Assembly: GCA_964397045.1 (NCBI GenBank)
Contig: CAYNHF010000047.1
Location: 1-64,000 of the forward strand
Reading direction: 5' to 3'
Length of the DNA: 64,000 nt
Origin: CAYNHF01 sp964397045
GTDB lineage: Bacteria > Actinomycetota > Acidimicrobiia > Spongiisociales > UBA5794
The translations under genes and the position numbers were made by a program. The notes beneath the pieces are model-generated. The model did not search any database and had not been told where the DNA came from. It was given only the letters and a program-made list of their open reading frames with translations. Shown here piece after piece: positions 27,780 through 37,642 of the stretch. The first letter of the stretch is position 1. Every line of letters starts with the position of its first letter.

Positions 27780-29443
27780 TGTGCCGCCACCAGCGCCTCT
27801 CGCGCGCGGTACGAAGAGCGAACCAGAGGCCCCGCTTCAACGTGGGGAATTCCAAGGCGCCTGCCTGCCGTGGTGTAGCGGTCGAACTCCTCCGGTGCGA
27901 CGTAGCGGTCGATGGGACGATGGCGCGGCGTGGGACGCAGATACTGGCCGATGGTGACGATGTCGACCCCCACCGCGCGCAGATCGGCGAGCGCCCCCAT
28001 CACCTCGGCCTCGGTCTCCCCCATCCCGACGATCAGCCCCGATTTCACGTTCCCTTCCGGCCGCATGCGCTTGGCTCGGCCCAGGAGTGTCAACGAGCGG
28101 CCGTAGTTGGCAGCGGTTCGGATGTCGCGTTGCAGGCGCAGCACCGTTTCGGTGTTGTGGTTCAGCACCTCCGGCGCCTCTGCCAAGAGAGTCTCCAACG
28201 CGGTGAGGTCTCCCTTGAAATCTGGGATCAGCGTCTCGACGCTGCAACCCGGTACCAGGGTACGGATCTCCTTGACGGTGGACGCGAAGACTGCAGAGCC
28301 CCCGTCTGGCAGGTCGTCACGATTCACCGAGGTCAGGACGGCATGCTCCAATTCCAGCGCCGCCACCGCCTGCGCTACGCGCGTCGGCTCATCCATATCG
28401 ACGACGTCCGGGCGCCCGGTAGTGACATCACAGAAGCTGCACGCCCGCGTGCACTTGTCCCCCAACAGCATGAAGGTGGCGGTCCCCTGACCCCAGCACT
28501 CATAGATGTTGGGGCACTTGGCCTCTTCGCAGACAGTATTGAGATCCAGCCCTCGCATCAGCTTCTTGAGATCGCGATACCCCTGGCTATCGAGTTCTGC
28601 CTTCACTCGCATCCACTCCGGGCGCTCCGGTTCGCCGGCGAGCAGACCCCGAACCGTGATCGGCACTTCGTCGCGGCGCCGCGGCGAGAAGACGCCTGCC
28701 GCCACCCTCGCATCCACGTCGAACGGAGCGGAAGACGCTCGTCCCGAGAAGGCCCCATACTGAGCTTCGGTGGCCGGGGACGCGAAGACCGCCGGAGCAT
28801 GACGAGCCACCGCTTGCACCACTTCTTCCATCCTGACGCTGGAGCCGAGTAGTTCCTGCAGCGAAGTGACGGGACGATCCGCGATCCCGCAAGGGACGAT
28901 CTTCGAGTAGTAGGCCAGGTCGGGATCGACATTGAGCGCGAAACCGTGCATGGCGACGCCGCGGGCCACCCGTACGCCGATTGCGGCAACCTTCCCCAGC
29001 CGCGTCCAGACCCCGGTGAGCCCCGGCTCGGTCCAGGCCTCGACACCCACGTCCGCCAGGGACGCGATGAGCATCGCCTCGATCCGGCGAACGTGGCCGA
29101 CCATATCGAAGCCGTTCGGAAGACGCGGCACGGCTCCGATGGGATAACCGACGAGTTGCCCGGGACCGTGGTACGTGATGTCTCCGCCCCGATCCACATA
29201 GTGGAGCGACGCGCCGATATCGGCGAGTTGCGCCTCGGGAATGATCAGGTTCGACCCGTCGCCCACCCGACCGATCGTGTAGGTGTGCGGATGCTCCAGC
29301 AGCAGCATGTAATCGTCCCGAGTGCGGCCGAACACGCGGCCTTCCCAAATCGTCCGCTGCAGATCCCAGGCCTCGTCGTAGGGAAGACGCCCCAGCCAGC
29401 GAATCCGAAGGACGTCTGCGGTGTCCAGAGGACGGCCCGTCAC
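27776..29443 (-). CDS. lipB-lipA: fused octanoyltransferase (LipB) and lipoyl synthase (LipA)
   Basis: One continuous frame of 555 aa carries both steps of de novo lipoate attachment. Residues ~10-225 are LipB: HYVDRGGDITYHGPGQLVGY, the catalytic Lys151 in GKVAAIGV and Cys185 in KIVPCGIADR. Residues ~260-555 are LipA: the auxiliary cluster CEEAKCPNIYEC (Cys305, 310, 316), the radical-SAM motif CTRACSFC (331, 335, 338) and the C-terminal Ser in VRSSYRA. The domains are normally separate neighbouring genes. The GTG at 29443 overlaps the E2 stop by GTGA, and the product would lipoylate the E2 domain encoded directly upstream. I see no stop or frameshift in the linker (about 225-258), so the fusion is not a sequencing artefact visible in this read. 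Confidence 0.93.
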   Translation of the reverse strand: MTGRPLDTADVLRIRWLGRLPYDEAWDLQRTIWEGRVFGRTRDDYMLLLEHPHTYTIGRVGDGSNLIIPEAQLADIGASLHYVDRGGDITYHGPGQLVGYPIGAVPRLPNGFDMVGHVRRIEAMLIASLADVGVEAWTEPGLTGVWTRLGKVAAIGVRVARGVAMHGFALNVDPDLAYYSKIVPCGIADRPVTSLQELLGSSVRMEEVVQAVARHAPAVFASPATEAQYGAFSGRASSAPFDVDARVAAGVFSPRRRDEVPITVRGLLAGEPERPEWMRVKAELDSQGYRDLKKLMRGLDLNTVCEEAKCPNIYECWGQGTATFMLLGDKCTRACSFCDVTTGRPDVVDMDEPTRVAQAVAALELEHAVLTSVNRDDLPDGGSAVFASTVKEIRTLVPGCSVETLIPDFKGDLTALETLLAEAPEVLNHNTETVLRLQRDIRTAANYGRSLTLLGRAKRMRPEGNVKSGLIVGMGETEAEVMGALADLRAVGVDIVTIGQYLRPTPRHRPIDRYVAPEEFDRYTTAGRRLGIPHVEAGPLVRSSYRAREALVAAH

Positions 29444-30903
29444 TTCAGCTCTTGCTCCCAATCCCACGTTTCGAGGTTGTCCTTGATCTTGCTCAAGAAC
29501 AGCACCGCGGTAGAACCATCGAAGGCACGGTGGTCCCACGACAGCCCGAGATACCCGATGTGATGGATCCCGATGGCGTCGCTGCCGTCAGGCATCGTCA
29601 CCACGGTCGGTCGCTTCACAATCGTGTCGGTCGACAGAATGCCGACGTTGGGCACGTTGATGATCGCCGCCGTCTGGAAGGATCCATAGGGGCCGGGGTT
29701 GGTGATCGTGAAGGTCGAGCCTGAGATGTCATCGGGATCGAGTTTGCCGTCGCGTGCCTTGACTGCCAGATGGCGGATCTCCCTGGCGAGAGTGGAGAGT
29801 CGTTTCTCTTCCGCTCGACGCACCGTCACGACGACCAGTCCCTCCTGGTTCATGTCGACGGCGATACCCAGGTTCACGTTGCCGTGGAATACTTGGGTCC
29901 CCTCTTCCAGGAACAGGGACGAGTTGACTACCGGATATTCCCCGAGTGCGTCCAATGTGGCCCGGACGATGAACGGAAGGTAGGTGAGCGAGTAGCCCTC
30001 GGTCGCTTTCCACGTTTCGCGATGCGCGGCTCGTACCTTTTCGACGTTCTCGTAGTCGACTTCGATGGATGCCCACACGTGGGCGGCCGTCGCTTTCGCT
30101 TGACCCATGTTGTTGGCGATCCTGGTGCGGAGCCGGCTCAGCGGCACGACCGAGTCCTCGCCACCGAATGCCACCGGAGTCGGAGCTGCAGCCGCGACGG
30201 GCGCCTGCCCAGCATCGGCTGCCGGTGCGGCGGTCGCAGTAGCCGGCGCGGCCGGGGGCGCTTGCTCCAGCGTGACCTTGGCCGCGGCTGCAGTACCGGT
30301 GCCTGCCAAGTGATCCATCACGTCGCGGCGGGTGATACGACCGCCCTCTCCGGTGCCCGGCACCAAATCGAGGTCAACTCCATGTTCTGCCGCGAGCCGC
30401 CGTACGACCGGAGAGAGGATCCCGCGGCGGGGCGCGCCGTCGACTGCCGTGGGCACCGAGGGAGCAGCCGGAGCGTGCGGTGGTGTTGCGGGCACGGCAT
30501 CTGGTGCCGAGGCCTGGGGCGTTCCCGGGGTGGGGGCTGCCGGCTCGGGCTCGGAAGTGGCAGCCACGGCAGCAGGCGAACTCGAAACAGAATCGACGGC
30601 GGCCTGGACCGGGGTCTCGTCGGAGGTCGCGGCATCCGGCGCCGGAGCCGCCGCGGCGGGAGCACTCCCGTCGCCTATCACCACGAGCGGCGTCCCCACC
30701 GTCACGGTTTCGCCTTCGGGAACCAGGATCTCCTCGATCACTCCTGCGACGGGAGAAGGCACCTCGGTGTCGACCTTGTCCGTCGAGATCTCGAGCAGCA
30801 CCTCGTCCTCCGCGATCGAGTCTCCCTGCTGCTTGGCCCAACTGAGGATGGTTCCCTCTGTGACCGTTTCCCCCAACTGGGGCATGGTGACCGTTATCGA
30901 CAC
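29440..30903 (-). CDS. sucB: 2-oxo acid dehydrogenase E2, dihydrolipoyl acyltransferase
   Basis: A 487-aa E2 core subunit. The N-terminal lipoyl domain has the lipoylation motif EISTDKVDTEVPSP (Lys43). It is followed by a long Ala/Pro linker, a peripheral-subunit-binding domain (SPVVRRLAAEHGVDLDLVPG), a second Ala-rich linker and the catalytic domain ending with LSWDHRAFDG (catalytic His/Asp motif). There is only one lipoyl domain. Actinobacterial 2-oxoglutarate dehydrogenase E2 looks like this, but branched-chain or pyruvate specificity cannot be excluded, because no E1 gene is present in the window. The GTG at 30903 follows AAGGAGA. It is flanked by lpd upstream and lipB-lipA downstream: E3, E2 and the lipoylation enzymes in one transcript. 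Confidence 0.92.
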   Translation of the reverse strand: MSITVTMPQLGETVTEGTILSWAKQQGDSIAEDEVLLEISTDKVDTEVPSPVAGVIEEILVPEGETVTVGTPLVVIGDGSAPAAAAPAPDAATSDETPVQAAVDSVSSSPAAVAATSEPEPAAPTPGTPQASAPDAVPATPPHAPAAPSVPTAVDGAPRRGILSPVVRRLAAEHGVDLDLVPGTGEGGRITRRDVMDHLAGTGTAAAAKVTLEQAPPAAPATATAAPAADAGQAPVAAAAPTPVAFGGEDSVVPLSRLRTRIANNMGQAKATAAHVWASIEVDYENVEKVRAAHRETWKATEGYSLTYLPFIVRATLDALGEYPVVNSSLFLEEGTQVFHGNVNLGIAVDMNQEGLVVVTVRRAEEKRLSTLAREIRHLAVKARDGKLDPDDISGSTFTITNPGPYGSFQTAAIINVPNVGILSTDTIVKRPTVVTMPDGSDAIGIHHIGYLGLSWDHRAFDGSTAVLFLSKIKDNLETWDWEQELK

Positions 30904-30969
30904 TTCGATGTCTCCTTGATGTGTTGTCTCAAATTAGCGGCGTTCCCGGTTCGACCCCAGGCCGGCGAC

Positions 30970-32340
30970 TCAGTGCAGGCTGCGTCCCGCCAGAGTCAGC
31001 AACGTCTCACCGATCGATTCCGACACTGTGGGGTGGGCGTGGATGAACGCCGCCGCCTCGGTGGGCAGCGCCTCCCACGCGACCGAGTACATCAATTCAT
31101 GGATCATCTCTCCGGCGCCGGGTCCGACCACGGTGGCCCCCAGCACTGGCCCGTCCACCTGCGACACCACCTTCACCAGGCCCCCGGTCTCGCCCATGAT
31201 GATGGCGCGGCCGACGCCGCGCTGGGCATGGCTGGCGACGGCAACCTCGTATCCCTGTTCGACGGCTTGCGCCTCGGTGAGGCCTACTGCAGCAACCTCC
31301 GGATGGGTGTACGTCACCAGCGGGATCGCATTGAAGTCGACGGGGGCCGATTCGCCGGTCGCAAGATGCGTGATGGCAGCGATTGCCTCAGCGAACGCGG
31401 CGTGCGCCAACTGGGGAGTACCGGCGACGATATCTCCCACCGCGTACACACCACTCTTGGCGGTCTGCATCGTGGCTCGATCGACCGGGATGTAGCCCTG
31501 ATCGGTGGTGATGCCTGCTGCCTCCAGCCCGATGTTCTCGGTGACCGGAGCCCTGCCCACGGCCACCAGCACAACGTCGACCTCAACGCTGGTTTCCCCG
31601 AACGGTAAGACCACCCCGGTTTCGTGAATCTGGGCCGGACCCACCATCGTCGACGTGTTGACGTCGATCTTCTTTCTGCGGAACGCACGCGCCAGGGCCT
31701 TGACCGCATCCGGGTCGGTTCCGGGTAGCAGCTGATCGAGCGCTTCGAACAGGTGGACCTCGCTGCCGACGTCCGCCAGAAACGAGGCAAACTCGCACCC
31801 AATCACGCCGCCACCGATGACCGCCACCCGCGGTGGCTGCCGCTCCCAATCGAGCGCCTCGTCGCTGGTGACGATTCGGCTGCCGTCAATGTCGTATCCA
31901 GGGATGCTGCGGGGCCGTGACCCGGTGGCCAGGATGACGTTCTTGGCGTCGATCCGGTGAATCTCGCCGTCTTCGCCCGCGACCTCCACTCCACCTTCGA
32001 CCAGCCGGCCCCAGCCGTCGATCAGGTCCACCTTGCGGGCGGCGAGGAGGCCGGTCACCCCCCGCACCAGTCCGTCAACGATGTTGTTCTTGCGGCTGAG
32101 CGCTGCGGGCCAGTCCAGCTGCGGCTCGCCGGAGACCACCCCGAACTCATCCGAACGGGCAACCGTCGAATAGACCTCTGCAGTGTGCAGCCAGGCCTTG
32201 GCAGGGATACAGCCGCGCAACAGGCACGTGCCCCCCACCCGGTCCTTCTCGACCAACGCGACCGAGAGGCCGAAGTTGTGCGCGTAGAGCGCGGCAGCGT
32301 ATCCGCCCGGCCCTCCCCCGATGATCGCGACGTCGTACAC
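30970..32340 (-). CDS. lpdA: dihydrolipoyl dehydrogenase (E3)
   Basis: A 456-aa FAD/NAD flavoprotein that reoxidises dihydrolipoamide on E2. FAD-binding GGGPGGYAAALYA, redox disulfide GGTCLLRGCIPAK, NAD-binding GGGVIGCEFASF, ATGSRPRSIPG, and the C-terminal catalytic HAHPTVSE are all present. The GTG at 32340 has GGAGGAGCT directly upstream, a strong ribosome binding site. It is first of the E3-E2-LipBA-peptidase set and divergent from the small-protein operon at 32.4 kb. Confidence 0.95.
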   Translation of the reverse strand: MYDVAIIGGGPGGYAAALYAHNFGLSVALVEKDRVGGTCLLRGCIPAKAWLHTAEVYSTVARSDEFGVVSGEPQLDWPAALSRKNNIVDGLVRGVTGLLAARKVDLIDGWGRLVEGGVEVAGEDGEIHRIDAKNVILATGSRPRSIPGYDIDGSRIVTSDEALDWERQPPRVAVIGGGVIGCEFASFLADVGSEVHLFEALDQLLPGTDPDAVKALARAFRRKKIDVNTSTMVGPAQIHETGVVLPFGETSVEVDVVLVAVGRAPVTENIGLEAAGITTDQGYIPVDRATMQTAKSGVYAVGDIVAGTPQLAHAAFAEAIAAITHLATGESAPVDFNAIPLVTYTHPEVAAVGLTEAQAVEQGYEVAVASHAQRGVGRAIIMGETGGLVKVVSQVDGPVLGATVVGPGAGEMIHELMYSVAWEALPTEAAAFIHAHPTVSESIGETLLTLAGRSLH

Positions 32341-32456
32341 AGCTCCTCCGAGTCCGTGGGTTGCCGCGCGAGCCTAGTTCCTGGCCTGCTCATCACCGAC
32401 AGCAGCCTTCCGTATCTCCGACGGCAAGAAGGAGAAAGGCCGGTACGATCCAGGGA

Positions 32457-32543
32457 ATGCAGACGCGCTATCTGATCCTGGCGTCGCTCGTCACAGGTTT
32501 CGCCATCCTGGCTGCGGGCGCGATCTGGTTCGCCGCGCTGTGA
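32457..32543 (+). CDS. 28-residue single-helix membrane peptide
   Basis: ATG at 32457 opens a 28-codon frame that encodes a basic N terminus (MQTRY) followed by one continuous hydrophobic helix ending in WFAAL. Its TGA overlaps the GTG of the next gene by 4 nt (GTGA), the coupling style seen throughout this window, which supports translation. A purine-rich GGGA is close to the ATG and AAGGAGAAAGG lies further upstream. Function unknown; small single-helix proteins often modulate membrane partners. Confidence 0.5.
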   Translation: MQTRYLILASLVTGFAILAAGAIWFAAL

Positions 32544-32926
32544 TTGTGTTGCCGAATGTCGAGGCTCACGCCCTGTCCGCCGGCGCGGTAATCGCCGCAT
32601 TCGTGGATCGCGGCACAATGACCGAAGGCGATGAGGTGGAGCTTGCCGGCCCGTCAGCTTCCGGCATCGACCCGGGCGAGATCCAGCCCCGCTTTCGCAA
32701 CCTGGCAACGCAACCGTTGGAAGCCGGCGAGTTCACCGCGGTGGTCGAGTCGGTCCATCCTGCCGCGCTGCTGGACCCAGCTGCCGGCAGCGCATGCCAC
32801 GTTTGGGCCCGGCACGGGCAAGGGGACCTGGTGGTGTTGCGGGTCTACGGAGCAGCTGGTCCGGTAGTCGAAGACGCCCGCTTCGGGGAGATGCGGGCCA
32901 TCGTCGAGGGAGCACTGCAGCCGTGA
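32540..32926 (+). CDS. hypothetical protein, beta-rich
   Basis: A 128-aa soluble-looking protein. It shows alternating hydrophobic patterns (EVELAGPSASGI, FTAVVESVHPAALLD, HVWARHGQGDLVVLRVYG) that suggest a small mixed alpha/beta or beta-barrel fold. I do not recognise the family. The start (GTG 32540) overlaps the 28-residue peptide gene, and the stop overlaps the hydrolase gene start (GTGA at 32923-32926). The three genes are therefore almost certainly one translationally coupled operon. Confidence 0.65.
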   Translation: MIVLPNVEAHALSAGAVIAAFVDRGTMTEGDEVELAGPSASGIDPGEIQPRFRNLATQPLEAGEFTAVVESVHPAALLDPAAGSACHVWARHGQGDLVVLRVYGAAGPVVEDARFGEMRAIVEGALQP

Positions 32927-33555
32927 GCAGCCTGCGGCTGCCGGCTGCAGACGGGCCAGAACTCGAGGCCCGCTGGGATACGCCCGAGTCGGCTGCAACC
33001 AGCGCCGTGGTGTTGTGTCACCCGCATCCCCAGCAGGGAGGCAACATGGACGTGCCGCTGATGGCAGCGGTCGCCCGTAGGCTCGTTGCGACCGGGTTCG
33101 CGGTACTGCGATTCAACTACCGGGGCGTCGGGACCAGCACCGGCACGTGGGGTGACGGACACGGCGAACTCAACGATGTCACCGCGGCCGTCGCAGCGGC
33201 TCGCGCCGAACTGCCGGACACAGCAGTTGGTCTCGCCGGCTGGTCATTTGGTGCCGCCAACACGCTGCAATGGCTCGGTACCACCCACGAGGCACTGCCC
33301 TGGGCGGGAATCGCCCCTCCCGTCTCGCCCGCACTCGCCCCGGATCTCCCCGGACGCGACGATCTTGCAGCTTCGAGACGAACGTTCATCATCGGCGACC
33401 GTGATCAGTTCACTTCGGTTGCGGAACTAACGGAGTATGCCGCGACCGTCGGCGGCAAGGTCGAGGTACTCAAGGGCAGCGACCATTTCTTCTACTTCAG
33501 GGAGGACCGGGTCGCCGCCCTGGTGGCCGAGGCGTTGGTGCCGCAGGCAAACTGA
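32923..33555 (+). CDS. alpha/beta hydrolase, small serine hydrolase family
   Basis: A 210-aa minimal alpha/beta hydrolase. An oxyanion region VVLCHPHPQQGGNMD, FNYRGVGTSTG, the nucleophile elbow GWSFGA, the acid Asp in IGDRDQF and the catalytic His in GSDHFF form a full triad set. It resembles the dienelactone-hydrolase-related COG2945 group with no known substrate. GTG 32923 overlaps the preceding gene by 4 nt. It ends a three-gene operon and converges on a small gene of the opposite strand. Confidence 0.85.
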   Translation: MSSLRLPAADGPELEARWDTPESAATSAVVLCHPHPQQGGNMDVPLMAAVARRLVATGFAVLRFNYRGVGTSTGTWGDGHGELNDVTAAVAAARAELPDTAVGLAGWSFGAANTLQWLGTTHEALPWAGIAPPVSPALAPDLPGRDDLAASRRTFIIGDRDQFTSVAELTEYAATVGGKVEVLKGSDHFFYFREDRVAALVAEALVPQAN

Positions 33556-33561
33556 GGCTCT

Positions 33562-33777
33562 TCAGTCGCCCGGCACTGCGGCCCGGAATCCCCGATTGCG
33601 CGCCTCCGGCAGCGTATCGGGACCGAATGTCTGCACCAGATCGCGCCCGACCAGATCGTCATCTGCCACCCGACCTGCCAGTGCCGATCGCTCTTCGGCG
33701 TCCTCCGTGTCGTACACGACCATCGTGTCGCGTACCCCGACGAAACGGTGGCCCGCTAAGCGTCGCAACTCCGGCAT
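33562..33777 (-). CDS. small hypothetical protein (71 aa)
   Basis: A short acidic and Arg-rich protein with the motifs HRFVGVRDTMVVYDTED and VADDDLVGRDLVQTFGPDTL. AGGGGAGG lies 6 nt upstream of the ATG, a strong ribosome binding site that argues for a real gene. No membrane segment or cysteine is present. I do not recognise the family. It is convergent with the hydrolase gene. Confidence 0.62.
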   Translation of the reverse strand: MPELRRLAGHRFVGVRDTMVVYDTEDAEERSALAGRVADDDLVGRDLVQTFGPDTLPEARNRGFRAAVPGD

Positions 33778-33870
33778 GGAACCTCCCCTTGAGACCTTGC
33801 AGGGCTGATCCTATCCGCCCGATTCCGCTCCATCGCGTTGGCCACGCCGGGCCCGCGGAGGCATCAGCCG

Positions 33871-34299
33871 CTAGGGGTGGGTGTAAGTCAGCACGACTCG
33901 CGCCAACCCCACTCCCTCCGGATTGATGTCGAGCTCACCCTCGATGTCGTTGCCGGTGAACACGATCACGGTTTGCAGCGGATCGTTTTCGGGGCTCTCA
34001 GAACTGACCAAGGTGTAGCCCGCACGCTCGAGATTCTGCTCGTAGAACAACACCACCGCAGCAGTCTCGGCGGGGATTCGCATGATGATTTCGGACCGAC
34101 CGTTGTCCCAGTCGACCAACGTACTGCTGATCACCGCGGTGTCAGGAATCGGAAAGCCCTCCGGCAACGAAGCGGGGAGGGTGCCGGAGCTGAGTTCAAC
34201 GCCGGTCGAACCGGTAGACGAATCATCGTCCCCGGAGCAGGCGGCAACGCTGAAGACGAGCAGGCCGATCGCAAGGATCCAGGCCAGTCGATGGGACAT
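33871..34299 (-). CDS. small lipoprotein of unknown function
   Basis: A 142-aa protein with a signal peptide (MSHRLAWILAIGLLVFSV) and lipobox SVAAC, followed by a Ser/Asp/Thr linker. The mature domain (about 40-142) has an alternating pattern with IPAETAAVVLFYEQNLERAG, which resembles small periplasmic domains that recur in actinobacterial lipoproteins. I do not recognise the family with certainty. The ATG at 34299 is chosen as the start of the signal peptide. Its neighbours are a small gene downstream and the second mutase upstream; no clear operon. Confidence 0.78.
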   Translation of the reverse strand: MSHRLAWILAIGLLVFSVAACSGDDDSSTGSTGVELSSGTLPASLPEGFPIPDTAVISSTLVDWDNGRSEIIMRIPAETAAVVLFYEQNLERAGYTLVSSESPENDPLQTVIVFTGNDIEGELDINPEGVGLARVVLTYTHP

Positions 34300-34645
34300 G
34301 CCGACACGTTGTACTGCAACCACCGCACACCTCCGATGAGCCAAAACGGTACGGCGGCCGAAAGTGTAACGAGACCCCGGGGTACCGGGACTGTGGCCCC
34401 GCCCACGGCTGCACGCGGCGCGGGATCGGTACGGCCCTCACAACCCGTGCAGGCCGCCACGGATACCCTCAGTAGCCTCGCCACTCGGGCGGCGCCGCCA
34501 AATCGGTACCACCGGTTCGCCGATCGGGAGAACGGCGATCGGTCGCAGGTCCGGATCTCCCCGCCACGCGGGAACCGTGGAAGGGGTGAAGAGGAAGAAC
34601 GCGGTCAGCGAAGCTTCCGCCAGCCGCCGTCGCCACGACATACGT
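34300..34645. other. 346-nt interval with at most one weak small frame
   Basis: It holds the low-confidence frame at 34438-34641 and otherwise no recognisable gene or hairpin. Confidence 0.4.
34438..34641 (-). CDS. possible small protein downstream of the second mutase
   Basis: ATG at 34641 is 4 nt after the mutase stop codon and opens 67 codons, Arg- and Pro-rich with one hydrophobic stretch (SLTAFFLFTPSTVPAW). No clear Shine-Dalgarno sequence and no family. The position favours translation by re-initiation, but the composition is ambiguous. Confidence 0.28.
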   Translation of the reverse strand: MSWRRRLAEASLTAFFLFTPSTVPAWRGDPDLRPIAVLPIGEPVVPIWRRRPSGEATEGIRGGLHGL

Positions 34646-36295
<1,650 letters not shown>

Positions 36296-36378
36296 GTCTC
36301 CTCTTCCTCAGCTGTTGCAGTTGCCGGTGAGCCTCACGGTACCGGAGTTGCACGATCACGTCGCCGCTGCTGGTCGCG

Positions 36379-36840
36379 CTACGGGTGAACCGATCCCGCA
36401 TCCGGAGGTGCGTCCGGCGGTCGAGGAGCGGGCTCTGACTCCGCCGGAGCGCCCACCGCTCCGATTGCAGCGAGGTAGCTGGCTTGGAGGTCGAGAATCG
36501 TGACGATGATCGACCCGTCGTAGGCGTGGCCGTCCGCCAGCGCTCGTTCCTGGACGTACGTGGCACAGGCAGCGGATGCAACCACGGGCGGTTCATCGGC
36601 CGGCCGGTCTGCCGCCGTCTGCAGATACTGCACTGACCACTCGAGGATCCGCCGCACATCGGAACGCCGCAGCCCTGCTCTGGTCTCGGGAGACAGACCG
36701 GCGACCACCCACTCGATCGAGTCTTCCACGCCATAGATCGCCACCGCCTCGGTGTCTCCGCGATACTCCTGCCAGGCCATCGCGGCTCCGAGAGCGACGA
36801 GGAGCCCGAGCAGAACCAGCGCCACCAACAGTGCGGTCAT
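36379..36840 (-). CDS. hypothetical membrane-anchored protein
   Basis: 153 aa. One N-terminal transmembrane helix (MTALLVALVLLGLLVALGAA), then an acidic helical domain (about 30-120, IYGVEDSIEWVVAGL, RRSDVRRILEWSVQYLQ) and a Pro/Ala-rich tail. The helical domain would be cytoplasmic or external depending on topology; the short uncharged N terminus does not settle it. I do not recognise the family. It lies upstream of the mutase gene on the same strand with an 83-nt gap, and is divergent from the DsbB-like gene. Confidence 0.68.
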   Translation of the reverse strand: MTALLVALVLLGLLVALGAAMAWQEYRGDTEAVAIYGVEDSIEWVVAGLSPETRAGLRRSDVRRILEWSVQYLQTAADRPADEPPVVASAACATYVQERALADGHAYDGSIIVTILDLQASYLAAIGAVGAPAESEPAPRPPDAPPDAGSVHP

Positions 36841-37010
36841 CGCGGCAGGCTATCGCGTCGCAACGCCGCGGCAAGCGGGTGCCTTCTCAGGGGAGCCGGG
36901 AGAACATCGCGATGCCGGCTTGGGATTCCTCGGACTGCCCCCTAACTTCCCGGGTCCGGGCCAATGGTCCTACCGATATCACCGAATCGCCGTCAGGATG
37001 ACCTGCACCC

Positions 37011-37562
37011 ATGACCTACGAGACCATGCGCACCTTCTTTGCACTGCTCACCGTGGTGGCCAACGCCACGGTCGTGGTGGCGATCGTGCTCGCCATCGGC
37101 GGTCGCTGGTCGGAAGGCATCGCGTCGCTGCGGGCGCGGGCAGCGACCAGTGTCGCAGGGCACGAAATCAGCCTCGCATTCTTCGTTGCGCTGACCGCCA
37201 CCCTCGGCAGCTTGTACCTTTCCGAGGTTGTCCATCTCATTCCGTGCACCTACTGCTGGTACCAACGGATTGCCATGTATCCGCTGGTGCTGCTCTTAGG
37301 TGTTGCCTGGATACGGAAGGATCCGGGGATCCGCCACTACGCCGTTCCACTGGCAGGGATCGGGTTGTTCATCGCGTCCTACCACTACCTGATCCAGCGA
37401 GTCCCGAGTCTCGGTGGCCCGGCCTGCACTTCTGCCGTCCCGTGCACCGCGGCATGGTTCTACGAGTTTGGGTACATGAGCATCCCGTACATGGCAGGCA
37501 GCGCGTTCGCCTTGATTCTCGTGCTCATGGTGACGATGCACGTTCGAGTTCGCGGGACGTGA
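37011..37562 (+). CDS. bdbC: DsbB/BdbC-family disulfide-bond membrane protein
   Basis: A 183-aa polytopic protein with five hydrophobic segments. Two cysteine pairs expected for the family are present: CTYC in the first external loop and CTSAVPC in the second. It passes electrons from a thioredoxin-like partner to quinone and so makes disulfides outside the membrane. Its partner is probably the CPHC thioredoxin-fold protein encoded 80 nt downstream on the same strand. The ATG at 37011 starts directly before the first helix (MRTFFALLTVVANATVVVAI). Confidence 0.87.
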   Translation: MTYETMRTFFALLTVVANATVVVAIVLAIGGRWSEGIASLRARAATSVAGHEISLAFFVALTATLGSLYLSEVVHLIPCTYCWYQRIAMYPLVLLLGVAWIRKDPGIRHYAVPLAGIGLFIASYHYLIQRVPSLGGPACTSAVPCTAAWFYEFGYMSIPYMAGSAFALILVLMVTMHVRVRGT

Positions 37563-37581
37563 TTCGCCAATCGACCAGCTT

Positions 37582-37618
37582 CCGCCAGAATGACGACCAA
37601 ATCCCGCCAGAATGGCGG
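37582..37618 (+). promoter_or_regulatory. repeated CCGCCAGAATG motif and small palindrome before the thioredoxin-like gene
   Basis: CCGCCAGAATG occurs at 37582-37592 and again at 37604-37614, centre spacing 22 nt (two helical turns). The second copy forms CCGCC-AGAAT-GGCGG (37604-37618). It sits 25-60 nt before the ATG at 37643. It could be a tandem protein-binding site or an mRNA hairpin; no known consensus is matched. Confidence 0.3.
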
Positions 37619-37642
37619 CCACCAGCAACCACGGGATCATCC

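Noticed and set aside
29770..31608. 612-codon plus-strand frame opposite the E2/E3 genes
   Set aside because: Antisense of two complete enzymes; glycine/arginine-rich composition with no family pattern.
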